64,000 nt of DNA from Exiguobacterium sp. s48 (GCF_018617395.1 NZ_JACSKC010000001.1:1-64000), one strand, 5' to 3'; positions 52,591 to 62,175 are shown, counted from the stretch's first letter. Program-made: numbers and translations. The notes: generated by a model from the sequence alone, not told the origin.

Positions 52591-53580
52591 TTGAAATTTA
52601 TTTTTAATCCGGATATCCGCGACCCGAAGATCAACTTGGCGGTTGAAGAGTATATCCTTAAACATTTAAACGTAGACCATGAAGATTACTTCCTGTTCTA
52701 TATTAACGGTCCGTCCATCATCATTGGGAAGAACCAAAACACATCAGAAGAAGTCAACTTGAAGTACATCGAAGAGAATGGCATCGATGTCGTTCGACGT
52801 CTCTCTGGTGGGGGTGCGGTCTATCATGATGAAGGAAACTTGAATTTTAGCTTCATCACGAAAGATGATGGCAACTCCTTCAACAACTATAAGAAATTCA
52901 CGCAACCGATTGTGGATGCGCTTCGTAACCTCGGTGTCGAGGCAGAAATGACAGGTCGTAACGACATCCAGGTCGGAGAACGTAAAATCAGTGGGAACGC
53001 TCAATTCACGACGCGTGGACGCATGTTCAGCCACGGGACGCTCATGTTCAATTCGAACATTGAAGAGGTCGTGAACTCGCTTAACGTCTCGGAAGAGAAA
53101 ATGCGTTCAAAAGGAATCAAGTCAGTGCGTAGCCGTGTGGCAAACATCACTGAATTTTTAGAGCGTGAGATGGAGATGGAACATTTCGTCGAGGCGTTGC
53201 TTCATTCGATTTATGACGGAGAACAGCCGGAGCGTTATGTGCTCCGTGACGAGGACTGGGAAATTGTCCATGATATCTCAAAAGAACGCTATGCGAACTG
53301 GGATTGGAACTTTGGAAAATCTCCGAAGTTTGACGTCGAGTCGAAACGTCGTTTCCCAATCGGGACAATCGACGTTCGCTTGAACGTCAACAAAGGGACG
53401 ATCACAGAAGCGAAGATTTACGGTGATTTCTTCGGTGTCGGTGACATCCAAGACGTCGAGCAAGCGCTCGTTGGGACGCGTTTTGAACGTGCTGCCATCC
53501 GCGAGCAATTGATGCAACTCGATTTGAAACATTACTTCGGAAATGTCGAGCTCGAGGAATTAGTCGATTTAATCAGTTAA
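52591..53580 (+). CDS. lplJ: lipoate-protein ligase LplJ
   Basis: A 329-residue enzyme that attaches free lipoate to the 2-oxoacid dehydrogenase and glycine-cleavage proteins. Motif RRLSGGGAVYHDEGNLNFSF (about 69-88) and the GRNDIQVGERKISGNAQ block are clear, and the C-terminal domain is present. The start is TTG 52591 after AGGAGGAAATAA. It stands alone. Confidence 0.93.
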   Translation: MKFIFNPDIRDPKINLAVEEYILKHLNVDHEDYFLFYINGPSIIIGKNQNTSEEVNLKYIEENGIDVVRRLSGGGAVYHDEGNLNFSFITKDDGNSFNNYKKFTQPIVDALRNLGVEAEMTGRNDIQVGERKISGNAQFTTRGRMFSHGTLMFNSNIEEVVNSLNVSEEKMRSKGIKSVRSRVANITEFLEREMEMEHFVEALLHSIYDGEQPERYVLRDEDWEIVHDISKERYANWDWNFGKSPKFDVESKRRFPIGTIDVRLNVNKGTITEAKIYGDFFGVGDIQDVEQALVGTRFERAAIREQLMQLDLKHYFGNVELEELVDLIS

Positions 53581-53588
53581 GATAGTGA

Positions 53589-53617
53589 GGACGATCTCTG
53601 CGGAGGTCGTCTTTTTT
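53589..53617 (+). terminator. terminator after lplJ
   Basis: GACGA pairs with TCGTC around CTCTGCGGAG and is followed by Ts. Confidence 0.7.
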
Positions 53618-53726
53618 GGCAGTTTCGTGAACGTTGAACGTACGGATTGCACCTCAATGGGAGAAGGCGTATTATAATTTGTGCAAGCGCTTTCGTAGAG
53701 GCTGATGAAAAATAGGAGGAATCACT

Positions 53727-54200
53727 ATGTATCGAAGGCTCAGTGATTGGATGGATCCGAGTCGGATGTGGGTGACGGAACAATCGACGTTTGAACGGGC
53801 TGTTAAGGCGATTGGACTAGAGTTAGAACGGAAAAAGATTGTCGATTCTTCATTTACGCGAGTCGTTCTCGATCAAGAAACAATCATGCCGTCGGGCGTA
53901 AGTGATGTGGCCGAGCCGATTGCGGTCATTGATGTTCCCATCTCCATAGCGAAGCAAGATGGCATTTCCCTTCTTCATTTGTTGAACCCATGTGAAGTAA
54001 GAACGATTACGGGAGAATCGATTTATGCGAAAGTCATGTTATTGATTACGGCTACGACAGAAATGAAAAAACAAACGTATCATAAATTGATTGATGATTT
54101 GCTTATGGATGATGAAGCGCTTCAGGCACTTGTGCAGATACAAAGTCGTGCCGGACTATTCCATTTGCAGACGAACTTTTTGGAAGCGTTTTCTTATTGA
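53727..54200 (+). CDS. hypothetical protein, resembles a PTS EIIA fold without active His
   Basis: A 157-residue protein. The pattern IAVIDVPISIAKQDGISLLH, then VMLLITATTEMKKQTYHKLI and ALQALVQIQSRAGLFHL, follows the fructose/mannitol-type EIIA fold. The phospho-acceptor PH motif expected before the IAVIDVPI strand is replaced by MPSGV, so phosphotransfer looks lost. ATG follows AGGAGG. The call is a pattern inference; it is otherwise unknown. Confidence 0.45.
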   Translation: MYRRLSDWMDPSRMWVTEQSTFERAVKAIGLELERKKIVDSSFTRVVLDQETIMPSGVSDVAEPIAVIDVPISIAKQDGISLLHLLNPCEVRTITGESIYAKVMLLITATTEMKKQTYHKLIDDLLMDDEALQALVQIQSRAGLFHLQTNFLEAFSY

Positions 54201-54228
54201 AACATTTCATGTACAATAGAAGTAATTG

Positions 54229-54257
54229 AAAAGGGCGCGGGCAACGTGCTCTTTTTT
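54229..54257 (+). terminator. terminator hairpin
   Basis: AAGGGCGCG pairs with CGTGCTCTT around GGCAA, followed by Ts. Confidence 0.7.
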
Positions 54258-54300
54258 ATGGCTCAAAAGTGAATCATCATTCATTTAAAGGGGGATTACC

Positions 54301-55848
54301 ATGGCAAACTTAGTCAAGTCACTACAAGAAGTAGTGGCCACTCACCCGCAGAAAGCAGCGTACGTGTTTGGGGAAGACACGGTGAGTTACGGACAGTTTT
54401 ATGGGCAAATCAAGGCGATGGCATCGACACTTGAACAAAAAGGGATCGGACAAGGCGATCATGTCGCTCTCGTACTCGGTAACAGTCCTGCGTTCTTGAT
54501 TGCATACTTTGCCGTCTTGTCACGTGGAGGGGTCGTCATTCCGATCAACCCTACATACACGCCAGATGAAATGGCCTACATTCTTCTCGATGGGGACGTC
54601 AAAGGAATCGTTGGGTTGTCACCGCTCGTCGCACAGGCGGAGGCGGCACTCTCGAAATTGCCACAATTGAAACTCGTGATTTCTGTTCCATATGCTGATG
54701 TTCCGGCGTTGAAACGTGATGGCGAAATAGAATTCATCCCATTCGCAGAAGCGTTTGCTGAATCAGAAGGGACATTGATCGAAGTGGACGAAGATGAAGT
54801 CGCCGTCATCCTCTATACGAGTGGGACGACCGGGAAGCCGAAGGGCGCATTATTGACGCACCAGAACCTGTTCTCAAATGCGCATTCCATCGGGGAGTAT
54901 TTGGACATCACACCAGAGGATAAAGCGTTAGCGGCATTGCCGATGTTCCACGTCTTCTGTTTGACGGTCATTGTGAATGCACCACTCCTTCGTGGGGCGA
55001 CGATTGTCATCTTACCGAAATTTTCACCACAGGACGTGTTTGACTTAGTACCGAAACATCGTGTGACGTTCTTTGCAGGAGTGCCGACGATGTATAACTT
55101 CTTGCTTCAGACCGCGATGAAAGTGCCGGCGTATACGTCTGCGTTGAAACACGTTCGTGTATTTGTTTCGGGAGGGGCAAGTTTGCCCGTTCAATTGCTT
55201 GAGTCGTTTGAAAAAACATTTGAGTGTAAAATTCTAGAGGGGTACGGCTTGTCTGAGGCATCACCGGTTACTTGCTTTAACCCACTTCATGGGGAGCGCA
55301 AAGCTGGGTCGATCGGCCCTTCAATCGTTCATGTCGAAAACAAAGTCGTCGACGAGCTTGGGGAAGAAGTCGGCGTCGGTGAAGTCGGGGAATTGATCGT
55401 ACGAGGACCGAACGTCATGAAAGGATATTACAAATTACCGGAAGAGACGATGATAACACTTCGGGACGGATGGCTCTATACGGGTGACTTGGCGCGCCGT
55501 GACGAGGATGGTTACTTTTATATTGTCGATCGGAAAAAAGACATGGTCATCGTTGGAGGCTATAACGTATACCCTCGTGAGGTAGAAGAGGTCCTCTACC
55601 AACATCCTGAAATCGTAGAAGCCGCAGTTATCGGTGTGCCGGACGCGGAACAAGGGGAAGCGGTAAAGGCATTCGTCGTCACGAAACATGAAGGGGTGAC
55701 GAAGGAGGATATCCTTGCCTATACAAAAACGAAGTTAGCAAAATATAAACAACCGACCTACATCGAAATAATCGAAGAGCTTCCACGAAATACGACCGGT
55801 AAGATTTTACGAACGGTCTTGAAGAGCGAAGCATTCCAAAATAGTTGA
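54301..55848 (+). CDS. long-chain fatty-acid-CoA ligase
   Basis: A 515-residue ANL-superfamily enzyme, LcfB-like. The AMP-binding motif is VILYTSGTTGKPKGALLTHQ, followed by GYGLSEASPV and YTGDLARRDEDGYFYIVDRK, and the C-terminal catalytic Lys in PRNTTGKILR. It makes acyl-CoA for beta-oxidation or lipid use. ATG follows AAAGGGGG. It is single, between two terminators. Confidence 0.93.
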   Translation: MANLVKSLQEVVATHPQKAAYVFGEDTVSYGQFYGQIKAMASTLEQKGIGQGDHVALVLGNSPAFLIAYFAVLSRGGVVIPINPTYTPDEMAYILLDGDVKGIVGLSPLVAQAEAALSKLPQLKLVISVPYADVPALKRDGEIEFIPFAEAFAESEGTLIEVDEDEVAVILYTSGTTGKPKGALLTHQNLFSNAHSIGEYLDITPEDKALAALPMFHVFCLTVIVNAPLLRGATIVILPKFSPQDVFDLVPKHRVTFFAGVPTMYNFLLQTAMKVPAYTSALKHVRVFVSGGASLPVQLLESFEKTFECKILEGYGLSEASPVTCFNPLHGERKAGSIGPSIVHVENKVVDELGEEVGVGEVGELIVRGPNVMKGYYKLPEETMITLRDGWLYTGDLARRDEDGYFYIVDRKKDMVIVGGYNVYPREVEEVLYQHPEIVEAAVIGVPDAEQGEAVKAFVVTKHEGVTKEDILAYTKTKLAKYKQPTYIEIIEELPRNTTGKILRTVLKSEAFQNS

Positions 55849-55852
55849 GTAG

Positions 55853-55880
55853 AGAAGGGCGACCTCGTGTCGCTCTTTTA
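55853..55880 (+). terminator. terminator after the acyl-CoA ligase gene
   Basis: GAAGGGCGAC pairs with GTCGCTCTTT around CTCGT. Confidence 0.7.
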
Positions 55881-55892
55881 TATTCTTTTTAT

Positions 55893-55921
55893 TTGACACT
55901 GTTACGGGGTAGGGGTATATT
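55893..55921 (+). promoter_or_regulatory. csoR-copA-copZ promoter with CsoR operator
   Basis: TTGACA (55893) and TATATT (55916) are 17 bp apart. The spacer and -10 hold TACGGGGTAGGGGTAT, a G-rich imperfect repeat like known CsoR operators of Bacillus. Copper-relieved repression of the operon is inferred. Confidence 0.75.
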
Positions 55922-55930
55922 GATGGTGAG

Positions 55931-56242
55931 GTGATCAACATGGATGAATTTTTACATGACCAACCACTCGTTCCGCGTGATGATGCCGAACGGGAGGCAC
56001 TCGGGAAACGTCTAAAACGAATCGAAGGACAAGTTCGGGGGATTCAAAAGATGGTCGAGAACGACCGCTATTGTGTCGATATTTTGACACAGACGTCAGC
56101 TATTCAGGCCGCTCTGAAACAAGTCGAGATGCAACTGTTAGAACGTCATATGCGCAAGTGTTTGGTTCATGCAAGCGAGACGGAAAACATGGAACCTTAC
56201 ATTGATGAATTGATGACGATTGTCAGCCGCATCAAAAAATAA
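55931..56242 (+). CDS. csoR: copper-sensing repressor CsoR
   Basis: A 103-residue CsoR/FrmR-family repressor. Cu(I) ligands fit the Cys-His-Cys pattern: YCVDIL (Cys), [11 protein letters not shown] (His and Cys). It releases the operator when it binds Cu(I). An alternative start is ATG 55940. It is followed by copA at 11 bp. Confidence 0.92.
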   Translation: MINMDEFLHDQPLVPRDDAEREALGKRLKRIEGQVRGIQKMVENDRYCVDILTQTSAIQAALKQVEMQLLERHMRKCLVHASETENMEPYIDELMTIVSRIKK

Positions 56243-56253
56243 GGAGGGATGTC

Positions 56254-58365
56254 ATGAAAACCGTTGAGTTATCCATACAAGGCATGACCTGTGCGGCTTG
56301 TTCGGCACGAATTGAAAAAGTGTTGAACAAGATGGACGGAGTGGAAGCGACGGTGAACCTTCCGCTCGAGACGGCAACGATTCGTGTCGATGAAGGCATT
56401 ACAGAAGAAGAGCTGATCGCGAGGATCGAAAAAATCGGATATGGAGCCGAGCCGAAAGTAGAGATGGCACCGCCGCATGATCTGCGCCCATTGCAACGGA
56501 AAGTCATCATCTCTGCACTGTTGTCGGCACCATTACTCCTCGTCATGTTGACGCATATACCTGGACTCGGATTTCATGCGCCATGGCTGATGAACCCATG
56601 GTGGCAATTCGCTCTAGCAACACCCGTCCAGTTTTGGATTGGGGCGCAGTTTTATCAAGGGGCCTATAAGAGCTTGAAGAGCGGCTCGGCCAATATGGAT
56701 GTGCTCGTCGCGACGGGGACATCGGCCGCATACTTTTATTCTATTTTTGAAATGATTGTGCACCCGATGAATCCGCATCTCTACTTTGAGACGAGTGCCG
56801 TCCTCATCACACTCGTCTTACTCGGGAAATGGTTAGAAGGACGAGCGAAAGAGAAGACGACCGATGCGTTAAAATCACTCTTATCGCTTCAGGCGAAAGA
56901 GGCCATCCTTTTTGTCGACGGTGAAGAACGGTCTGTCGCTGTCGAACTCGTCAAAGCAGGAGACGTCCTCGTCGTCCGTCCGGGAGAAAAGATTCCGGTC
57001 GATGGACGAATCATTGAGGGAGAGACAGTCATCGATGAGTCGATGTTGACAGGAGAATCGATTCCAGCCGAGAAAACAATCGATGCTGAAGTCGTCGGCG
57101 GAACGATCAACCAGTCCCACCTCATCCTAATGAGAGCAGAACGAGTCGGGAAAGAGACGATGCTCGCTCAAATCGTACGTGTCGTCGAACAGGCACAAAC
57201 GGATAAGGCGCCGATTCAACGTCAGGCTGACCGCATCTCGGGCGTCTTCGTGCCGATTGTCGTAGCCATCAGTGCCATCACATTCGCGGTCTGGGCGTTC
57301 CTTTTAAATGATATCGATACGGCCATTCGAGCATCGATTGCCGTACTTGTCATCGCTTGTCCGTGTGCTCTCGGTTTGGCAACGCCGACATCGATTATGG
57401 TCGGAACGGGACGAGCGGCCGAACAAGGTGTGTTGTTCAAAGGTGGCGGGCAACTCGAATCACTCAATGAATCAAACATCGTTGTTTTTGATAAGACAGG
57501 GACATTGACGAACGGGACACCGGAAGTGGTGGAAACGTTCGGAGATGAAACGATGCTCCGCCGTGCCGTCATGGCAGAACGCCAATCGACGCATCCTTTG
57601 GCAGCTGCCATCGGTCGGGAAGTCGGCGACGGTGTCGTGACAAAAGTGGAAGAGTTGGCCGGACGAGGAGTCAAAGCGGTCGTTGATGGGAAAGAACTCA
57701 TCATCGGGTCTGTTCGAATGATGGAAGAGCTCGGATACAAATTGCCAGATTGGTCGATGCGGGCGATGACCCCGGTCTACGTTGCGGATGAGAGCGGGAT
57801 TGTCGCGGCGTTCGGGCTACAAGATCAATTGAAACCGAAAAGTCGTGAAGTCGTGCAAGCCCTTAGTCAAACGCGTGACGTGTACGTCTTGACGGGTGAT
57901 CGGAAAGAAGTCGCCTACGCGATTGCCGACGAACTGGGCATCCCTCATCATCAAGTGATTGCCGAAGTCCTTCCAGTTGAAAAGGCGGACCAAATTGAAC
58001 GCTTGAAGCAATCAGGTCGCGTCGCCATGGTAGGGGACGGCATGAACGATGCCCCGGCTCTTGCGGTGGCGGACGTCGGGATCGCATTCGGAAGTGGTAC
58101 GGATGTCGCGCTCGAGGCGGCAGATGTTACAATTGTAGGGCAAGACATTGAAGGCGTGAGTCGAGCGATGAATATGAGCCGGTTGACGATGAAGAACATT
58201 CGTCAAAACTTGTTCTGGGCCCTTGCCTATAATAGTCTTGGCATCCCGGTCGCTGCAGCGGGGTTACTTGCCCCTTGGATTGCTGGAGCGGCGATGGCGT
58301 TCAGTTCAGTATCTGTCGTCTTGAACGCATTACGATTAAAAACACAAGGAGGATCATCATCATGA
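56254..58365 (+). CDS. copA: copper-exporting P1B-type ATPase
   Basis: A 703-residue Cu(I) exporter with one N-terminal heavy-metal domain ([15 protein letters not shown]), fewer than the two in B. subtilis CopA. The membrane motif ACPCALGLA, phosphorylation site [11 protein letters not shown] in STHPLAAAI, and [17 protein letters not shown] are intact. ATG follows AAGGAGGG. It overlaps copZ by 4 bp (ATGA). Confidence 0.95.
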   Translation: MKTVELSIQGMTCAACSARIEKVLNKMDGVEATVNLPLETATIRVDEGITEEELIARIEKIGYGAEPKVEMAPPHDLRPLQRKVIISALLSAPLLLVMLTHIPGLGFHAPWLMNPWWQFALATPVQFWIGAQFYQGAYKSLKSGSANMDVLVATGTSAAYFYSIFEMIVHPMNPHLYFETSAVLITLVLLGKWLEGRAKEKTTDALKSLLSLQAKEAILFVDGEERSVAVELVKAGDVLVVRPGEKIPVDGRIIEGETVIDESMLTGESIPAEKTIDAEVVGGTINQSHLILMRAERVGKETMLAQIVRVVEQAQTDKAPIQRQADRISGVFVPIVVAISAITFAVWAFLLNDIDTAIRASIAVLVIACPCALGLATPTSIMVGTGRAAEQGVLFKGGGQLESLNESNIVVFDKTGTLTNGTPEVVETFGDETMLRRAVMAERQSTHPLAAAIGREVGDGVVTKVEELAGRGVKAVVDGKELIIGSVRMMEELGYKLPDWSMRAMTPVYVADESGIVAAFGLQDQLKPKSREVVQALSQTRDVYVLTGDRKEVAYAIADELGIPHHQVIAEVLPVEKADQIERLKQSGRVAMVGDGMNDAPALAVADVGIAFGSGTDVALEAADVTIVGQDIEGVSRAMNMSRLTMKNIRQNLFWALAYNSLGIPVAAAGLLAPWIAGAAMAFSSVSVVLNALRLKTQGGSSS

Positions 58366-58568
58366 AAGAAACAACGTTAACAGTAGAAGGTATGACATGC
58401 AATCACTGCAAAGCTGCCGTTGAGGGGGCATTGAATGAATTGAACGGTGTCGAATCAGCGACGGTATCGCTTCAAGAGCATCGAGTCGACGTAATTCATC
58501 AAGATTCTGTCTCACTTGAAGCGATGGTGGAGGCAGTCGAAGAGCAAGGATACGATGTAAAAGCATAA
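58362..58568 (+). CDS. copZ: copper chaperone CopZ
   Basis: A 68-residue ferredoxin-like copper chaperone with the metal site [18 protein letters not shown] 58362 follows AAGGAGG and overlaps the copA stop. It delivers Cu(I) to CopA. Confidence 0.93.
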   Translation: MKETTLTVEGMTCNHCKAAVEGALNELNGVESATVSLQEHRVDVIHQDSVSLEAMVEAVEEQGYDVKA

Positions 58569-58576
58569 CGATGCAT

Positions 58577-58600
58577 AAGTCCCGAGTGAAATCGGGACTT
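58577..58600. terminator. terminator hairpin of copZ, left copy flanking the repeat
   Basis: AAGTCCCGA pairs with TCGGGACTT. An identical 24-bp copy lies at 59158-59181 beyond the repeat. Confidence 0.85.
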
Positions 58601-58605
58601 CAGCT

Positions 58606-59157
58606 TGTTGACAAATAACATGTTCGAACTCGTCCTTCCGGCGCCCACGCTTTCCGCAGGCAATCCCGGAGCCGCATCGCGACCTAGGTCGCTGCTGGGT
58701 CTCCGTCGGATTGCTTTCCTGCAGGGGTCGGGGCGCCGTCGGGCGAGCAACGCAAACGGTCGTCATCTGGCGGTCGTTTGTCTTCTTCCAAGGCCACGAC
58801 GGACGAAGAAAAAGCTCGGTATTTACTTTGACTCGATGTTTTAGGGGAAAGGGAAGGTAAACGCCGAGATCATCCTCCTCGGGCCGCTGTTCAACATCCG
58901 TTCCGTTCGTCAGACCGTGAAGGATGGATGGTGTCGACTTGTTGATCATTAGATCCGCCCCCTGTGTGTTCTTCTCACACCATTATATGGGACGGAGGAC
59001 AAAAGGTGACCAAGAACGGGCAGGCGAGACTCCTGAGGGGATAGCAAGCAAAGGGAGACCCAGCAGTGACGCAGTCGCGATGCGGCTCCCTGCTTGCCCC
59101 TAGGAAAGCGAGCCGTGTCCGGATTGGGCATAAGACCTATACTTTGTCTACAGTCTG
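58606..59157 (-). repeat. dispersed terminator-associated repeat, copy B (552 bp)
   Basis: The inverse of the segment at 18631-19140, with long identical stretches (for example 60 of 60 bases at 59041-59100). The ends are TGTTGACAAAT and CTTTGTCTACA, imperfect inverted repeats of each other. It has an extra 64 bp relative to copy A, containing a second GC-rich hairpin (GGAGACCCAGC...GGCTCC). No intact gene is seen; the ORF-like start MINKSTPSILHGL occurs here too (58949 on the minus strand), but the frames then diverge. Confidence 0.85.
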
Positions 59158-59187
59158 AAGTCCCGAGTGAAATCGGGACTTTTTTTG
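59158..59187. terminator. terminator hairpin, right copy flanking the repeat
   Basis: Same 24-bp hairpin as at 58577-58600, here followed by a run of Ts, so this copy is the working terminator for rightward transcription. Confidence 0.85.
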
Positions 59188-59210
59188 TGGTATTCAATGG
59201 ATTAGATATA

Positions 59211-59244
59211 TGCTATATTTAAGTTGATAATGAGAATCGATATC
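59211..59244 (+). promoter_or_regulatory. extended -10 promoter with Fur-like box
   Basis: TGCTATATT (59211-59219) is an extended -10. Bases 59226-59244 match the 19-bp Fur box consensus at 16 of 19 positions, just downstream, where bound Fur would block transcription. Iron control is inferred. Confidence 0.55.
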
Positions 59245-59261
59245 AACGGGAGGCGAACATC

Positions 59262-59354
59262 ATGGAATTAATCATGATCAGTGGAGTGTTGGCGTTGATT
59301 AGTGGGGGCGCGGCATTTTTGACGCAACAGTTACGAACAAATTCAGTGCGGTGA
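59262..59354 (+). CDS. 30-residue membrane peptide, possibly iron-regulated
   Basis: A small gene reading MELIMISGVLALISGGAAFL then TQQLRTNSVR: one hydrophobic helix and a basic tail. GGGAGG precedes the ATG. A Fur-like box lies in its promoter region and a terminator (59354-59389) follows. I do not recognise a family; B. subtilis FbpC is a Fur-controlled protein of similar size, but homology is not claimed. Confidence 0.6.
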   Translation: MELIMISGVLALISGGAAFLTQQLRTNSVR

Positions 59355-59389
59355 AGAAGGTGCGATTTCGTTGCCTTCTTTTTTCTTTG
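59354..59389 (+). terminator. terminator of the small gene
   Basis: AAGAAGG pairs with CCTTCTT around a TGCGATTTCGTTG loop, followed by Ts. Confidence 0.75.
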
Positions 59390-59461
59390 ACTTCATTTCT
59401 TTCCCATCATTTCACGACAATTGTTTGATATGATGAGAAAAAACGTGTTGAGGTGACTTGA

Positions 59462-60124
59462 ATGTATACAATCTACTTAGTCGACGATGAAGCAAACTTA
59501 AACAAAATGCTCGTCACGTATCTAGAACAAGAAGGGTATAACGTCCGCTCATTTGCGGACGGGACATCTGCACAAGAAGCGATTCCGGACCAGCCAGATT
59601 TATGGGTGCTCGATATCATGTTACCGGACTTAGACGGGTTCCAACTGTTAAAACAAATCAAAGCCGTGAATGCGAATACGCCGACGATTTTCATCTCGGC
59701 GCGCGATGAAGATATCGACAAAATCATCGGACTTGAGATGGGTTCGGATGACTATATCGCTAAACCGTTCCTTCCTAGGGAACTTGTCATCCGCGTCAAA
59801 AAGCTGATTGATCGGGTCTATGGTTCGAAATCGAACGAGCATATCGAATACGGCGAGTACACCATTTATCCGGATAAACGTCTGATCAAGCACGGAGACG
59901 AAGAAATTGATTTGACTTCGAAAGAATTCGATTTACTTCTTCTCTTCCTCGAACATCCTGGCACCGCATTGTCTCGTGAGCAGATTTTAGAAGGCGTTTG
60001 GGGGAACGATTACTTCGGATCGGATCGCGTCGTCGATGATTTGGTGCGTCGTGTCCGAAAGAAATTGCATCGCCTTGAGCTCGAAACGCTTTACGGTATC
60101 GGCTACCGTCTCGTCAGACCATGA
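59462..60124 (+). CDS. OmpR-family response regulator
   Basis: A 220-residue regulator. The receiver domain has the phospho-acceptor Asp in WVLDIMLPDLDGF, and Lys in DYIAKPFLPRE. The C-terminal winged helix shows SREQILEGVWGNDYFGSDRV and LYGIGYRLV. ATG follows TTGAGGTGA. It overlaps the sensor kinase gene by 4 bp. The target genes are unknown. Confidence 0.93.
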   Translation: MYTIYLVDDEANLNKMLVTYLEQEGYNVRSFADGTSAQEAIPDQPDLWVLDIMLPDLDGFQLLKQIKAVNANTPTIFISARDEDIDKIIGLEMGSDDYIAKPFLPRELVIRVKKLIDRVYGSKSNEHIEYGEYTIYPDKRLIKHGDEEIDLTSKEFDLLLLFLEHPGTALSREQILEGVWGNDYFGSDRVVDDLVRRVRKKLHRLELETLYGIGYRLVRP

Positions 60125-61491
60125 TGGACGCGCTTAAACCGAAGCGTCTCATGTGGAAGATTTGGGTACTGATCTTACTCATTATCGTGACCCTCGCGCT
60201 CATGATTTTAATCACAGTCCGCTCATCCATTACCCAATTCATCGATGAGCAAGTGTATGAGACGTTACGAGATGTGGACTATTATTTAGGGAATACGAAT
60301 GAGCTAGAAAACTATCCCCAAAACCCGATTGAGTATGACCGACGCCAACAAGAGTCCCGTTCGGTCAACCAATTGATTTTTCTCCCGAACGGACGAATCA
60401 TCTACGGATCGGCACCGCTTGAATTGACGAACCGGATGTATCAGGAGGCGTTAAATCAAAACGGACAAGTCGAACGGTACCAGACGACGATTGACGGGGA
60501 AGACGTCTATTACATCATTCGTCAAAATGAATACGATGGAACGATCGTGTATCAGGCCTCTTATGCCTGGGATGCTTATCGTCGTGAACTGGTGTCGACA
60601 TTATATTGGCGAATATCGATTCTAATTGGGATCATCAGCCTGTTGTCACTGATTCCAGCCTTGCTGATGTCACGTCAATTGACAAAACCAATCGTAGAGA
60701 TGGAACGAGCCGTTGAGAAAATTTCGAATCGCCAGTGGGAGACGGCCTTGCCGTTAGATCGTCAAGATGAGCTCGGTCAGTTGGCTCATTCGATTGATGC
60801 CATGCGTAAGGAATTAAAAGAGCAGGATTTGGCGCAACAAGCGTTGCTTCAAAACATATCGCACGATTTAAAGACACCGATCATGGTCATTCGTGGATAC
60901 GCCCAATCGATCGGCGATGGTATTTATCCGACGGGGGACTTAAAAGGTTCTTCTGAAGTCATTGATGAAGAGGCATCTCGACTCGAAAAGAAAGTCGTCG
61001 ACTTGTTGTACGTCACAAAACTAGAATATTTCAAGGGACAGGAAACAAAACTCGAACCAATCAATCTCGATAAGTTGATGGAACTGCTCGTCGCACGCTT
61101 TAAACTAAGAGGTGAGCTCGATTGGGAAATCAACGGTGAAGGTGGAGAGATGCTTGGTGACGGAGAACAAATCCGGGTTGCGTTTGAAAACGTCCTAGAT
61201 AACGCGCTACGTTATGCAGAGACGTGCATCCGGATCGACCTAAAAAGAGATGAGTCCGGCGTGGAAATCATCATCTTTAACGACGGACCACCGGTGGATG
61301 AGAGTTTAGATTTATTCCATCAGTTCTCAAGAGGGAAACAAGGGAAGTTCGGACTCGGTCTGTTCATCGTCCAGCGAATTGTGACGCTTCACACAGGAGA
61401 AGTGTCTTTACGGAATACAGGAGACGGAACTGCTGTACGATTTTACTTTCCGCGACTCAAACCGAACCAATCTTTAAAATCTAATGCTTAA
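60121..61491 (+). CDS. sensor histidine kinase
   Basis: A 456-residue membrane kinase: TM1 (about 12-32), an outside sensor part (about 33-160), TM2 (about 165-190), a HAMP linker, an H box ISHDLKTPIMVIRGYA (about 245-260), an N box FENVLDNALRY and a G2 box GKFGLGLFIVQ. It partners the upstream regulator. The signal is unknown. No target genes follow directly. Confidence 0.92.
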   Translation: MMDALKPKRLMWKIWVLILLIIVTLALMILITVRSSITQFIDEQVYETLRDVDYYLGNTNELENYPQNPIEYDRRQQESRSVNQLIFLPNGRIIYGSAPLELTNRMYQEALNQNGQVERYQTTIDGEDVYYIIRQNEYDGTIVYQASYAWDAYRRELVSTLYWRISILIGIISLLSLIPALLMSRQLTKPIVEMERAVEKISNRQWETALPLDRQDELGQLAHSIDAMRKELKEQDLAQQALLQNISHDLKTPIMVIRGYAQSIGDGIYPTGDLKGSSEVIDEEASRLEKKVVDLLYVTKLEYFKGQETKLEPINLDKLMELLVARFKLRGELDWEINGEGGEMLGDGEQIRVAFENVLDNALRYAETCIRIDLKRDESGVEIIIFNDGPPVDESLDLFHQFSRGKQGKFGLGLFIVQRIVTLHTGEVSLRNTGDGTAVRFYFPRLKPNQSLKSNA

Positions 61492-61495
61492 TCTT

Positions 61496-61526
61496 CAAAA
61501 CCAGCCAGGAAACGGCTGGTTTTTTC
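61496..61526 (+). terminator. terminator of the two-component operon
   Basis: AAAACCAGCC pairs with GGCTGGTTTT around AGGAAAC, followed by Ts. Confidence 0.85.
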
Positions 61527-61618
61527 GTGGGAAATAGATGAAAGCTCGTTTGCGACCAAGTTGGAATCCTGGTATGAATGTCATGTAAGCCATTATATAC
61601 GTTATGGGGGATGAAAAG

Positions 61619-62089
61619 ATGAGTAGATTGACCAATGAAACGCGAGCTTTAATTCCTGTATTTAATGAGTTTGGCGAAGCCGAGACACTTGTGTATCAGC
61701 CAGAGGGAGTCATGCGCATGAAAGGGTCACCGATCGATCTATTAGAGCATGCATGCCTGTACTATGGTTCGAGCATACAAGGTCGAATCGAAGCGGCACG
61801 ACATGTCCTCGGACCACATCGAAAGACACCGGTCGTGATGGATTGGCATGCGGATGCTGTCTTCTTTCCGACAATTGCAAAGGAAAGTCCAGACTGCGCA
61901 TGGATTAATTTTCAGCATGTGACGGCCATCAAGAAAGATGGAAAAGAGACACTCATTCAATTTTTGACAGGTGAATCGGTCAAGGTTCATGTATCCGACC
62001 ATACAGTATCGAGACAAAAGCAACGGTCAATCGAATTATCATACGCTTTTCAAAAACGTTTCCATGACAGCACATTGCAACACGCTTAA
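61619..62089 (+). CDS. comK: competence transcription factor ComK
   Basis: A 156-residue ComK family protein. Recognisable is IDLLEHACLYYGSSIQGR (matching the CRFFGSSYAGR region of B. subtilis ComK), then FFPTIAKESPDCAWINFQHV. ComK turns on DNA-uptake genes. It lacks the C-terminal extension of the B. subtilis protein that MecA/ClpCP recognises, so proteolytic control may differ. I chose ATG 61619 after GGGGGATG over the ATG at 61604. Confidence 0.85.
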   Translation: MSRLTNETRALIPVFNEFGEAETLVYQPEGVMRMKGSPIDLLEHACLYYGSSIQGRIEAARHVLGPHRKTPVVMDWHADAVFFPTIAKESPDCAWINFQHVTAIKKDGKETLIQFLTGESVKVHVSDHTVSRQKQRSIELSYAFQKRFHDSTLQHA

Positions 62090-62106
62090 GGATTGAATTC
62101 AATCAT

Positions 62107-62175
62107 AAACCCCTCTATGATGAAGAAGAGATATCATATGTGTATTTGCACATCTTCCGAAAGCGAGGGGTTTTT
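62107..62175 (+). promoter_or_regulatory. long hairpin over the RND gene's ribosome site
   Basis: AAACCCCTC pairs with GAGGGGTTT around about 50 bases that contain a second stem (GATATCATATGTG...CACATC). It may be a terminator for comK, and it also covers the GAGGGG ribosome site of the next gene. Confidence 0.5.

Noticed and set aside
58499-58949. Two overlapping minus-strand ORFs over copZ and repeat copy B
   Set aside because: They run antisense through copZ and the repeat and have no ribosome site of note apart from the repeat's own.
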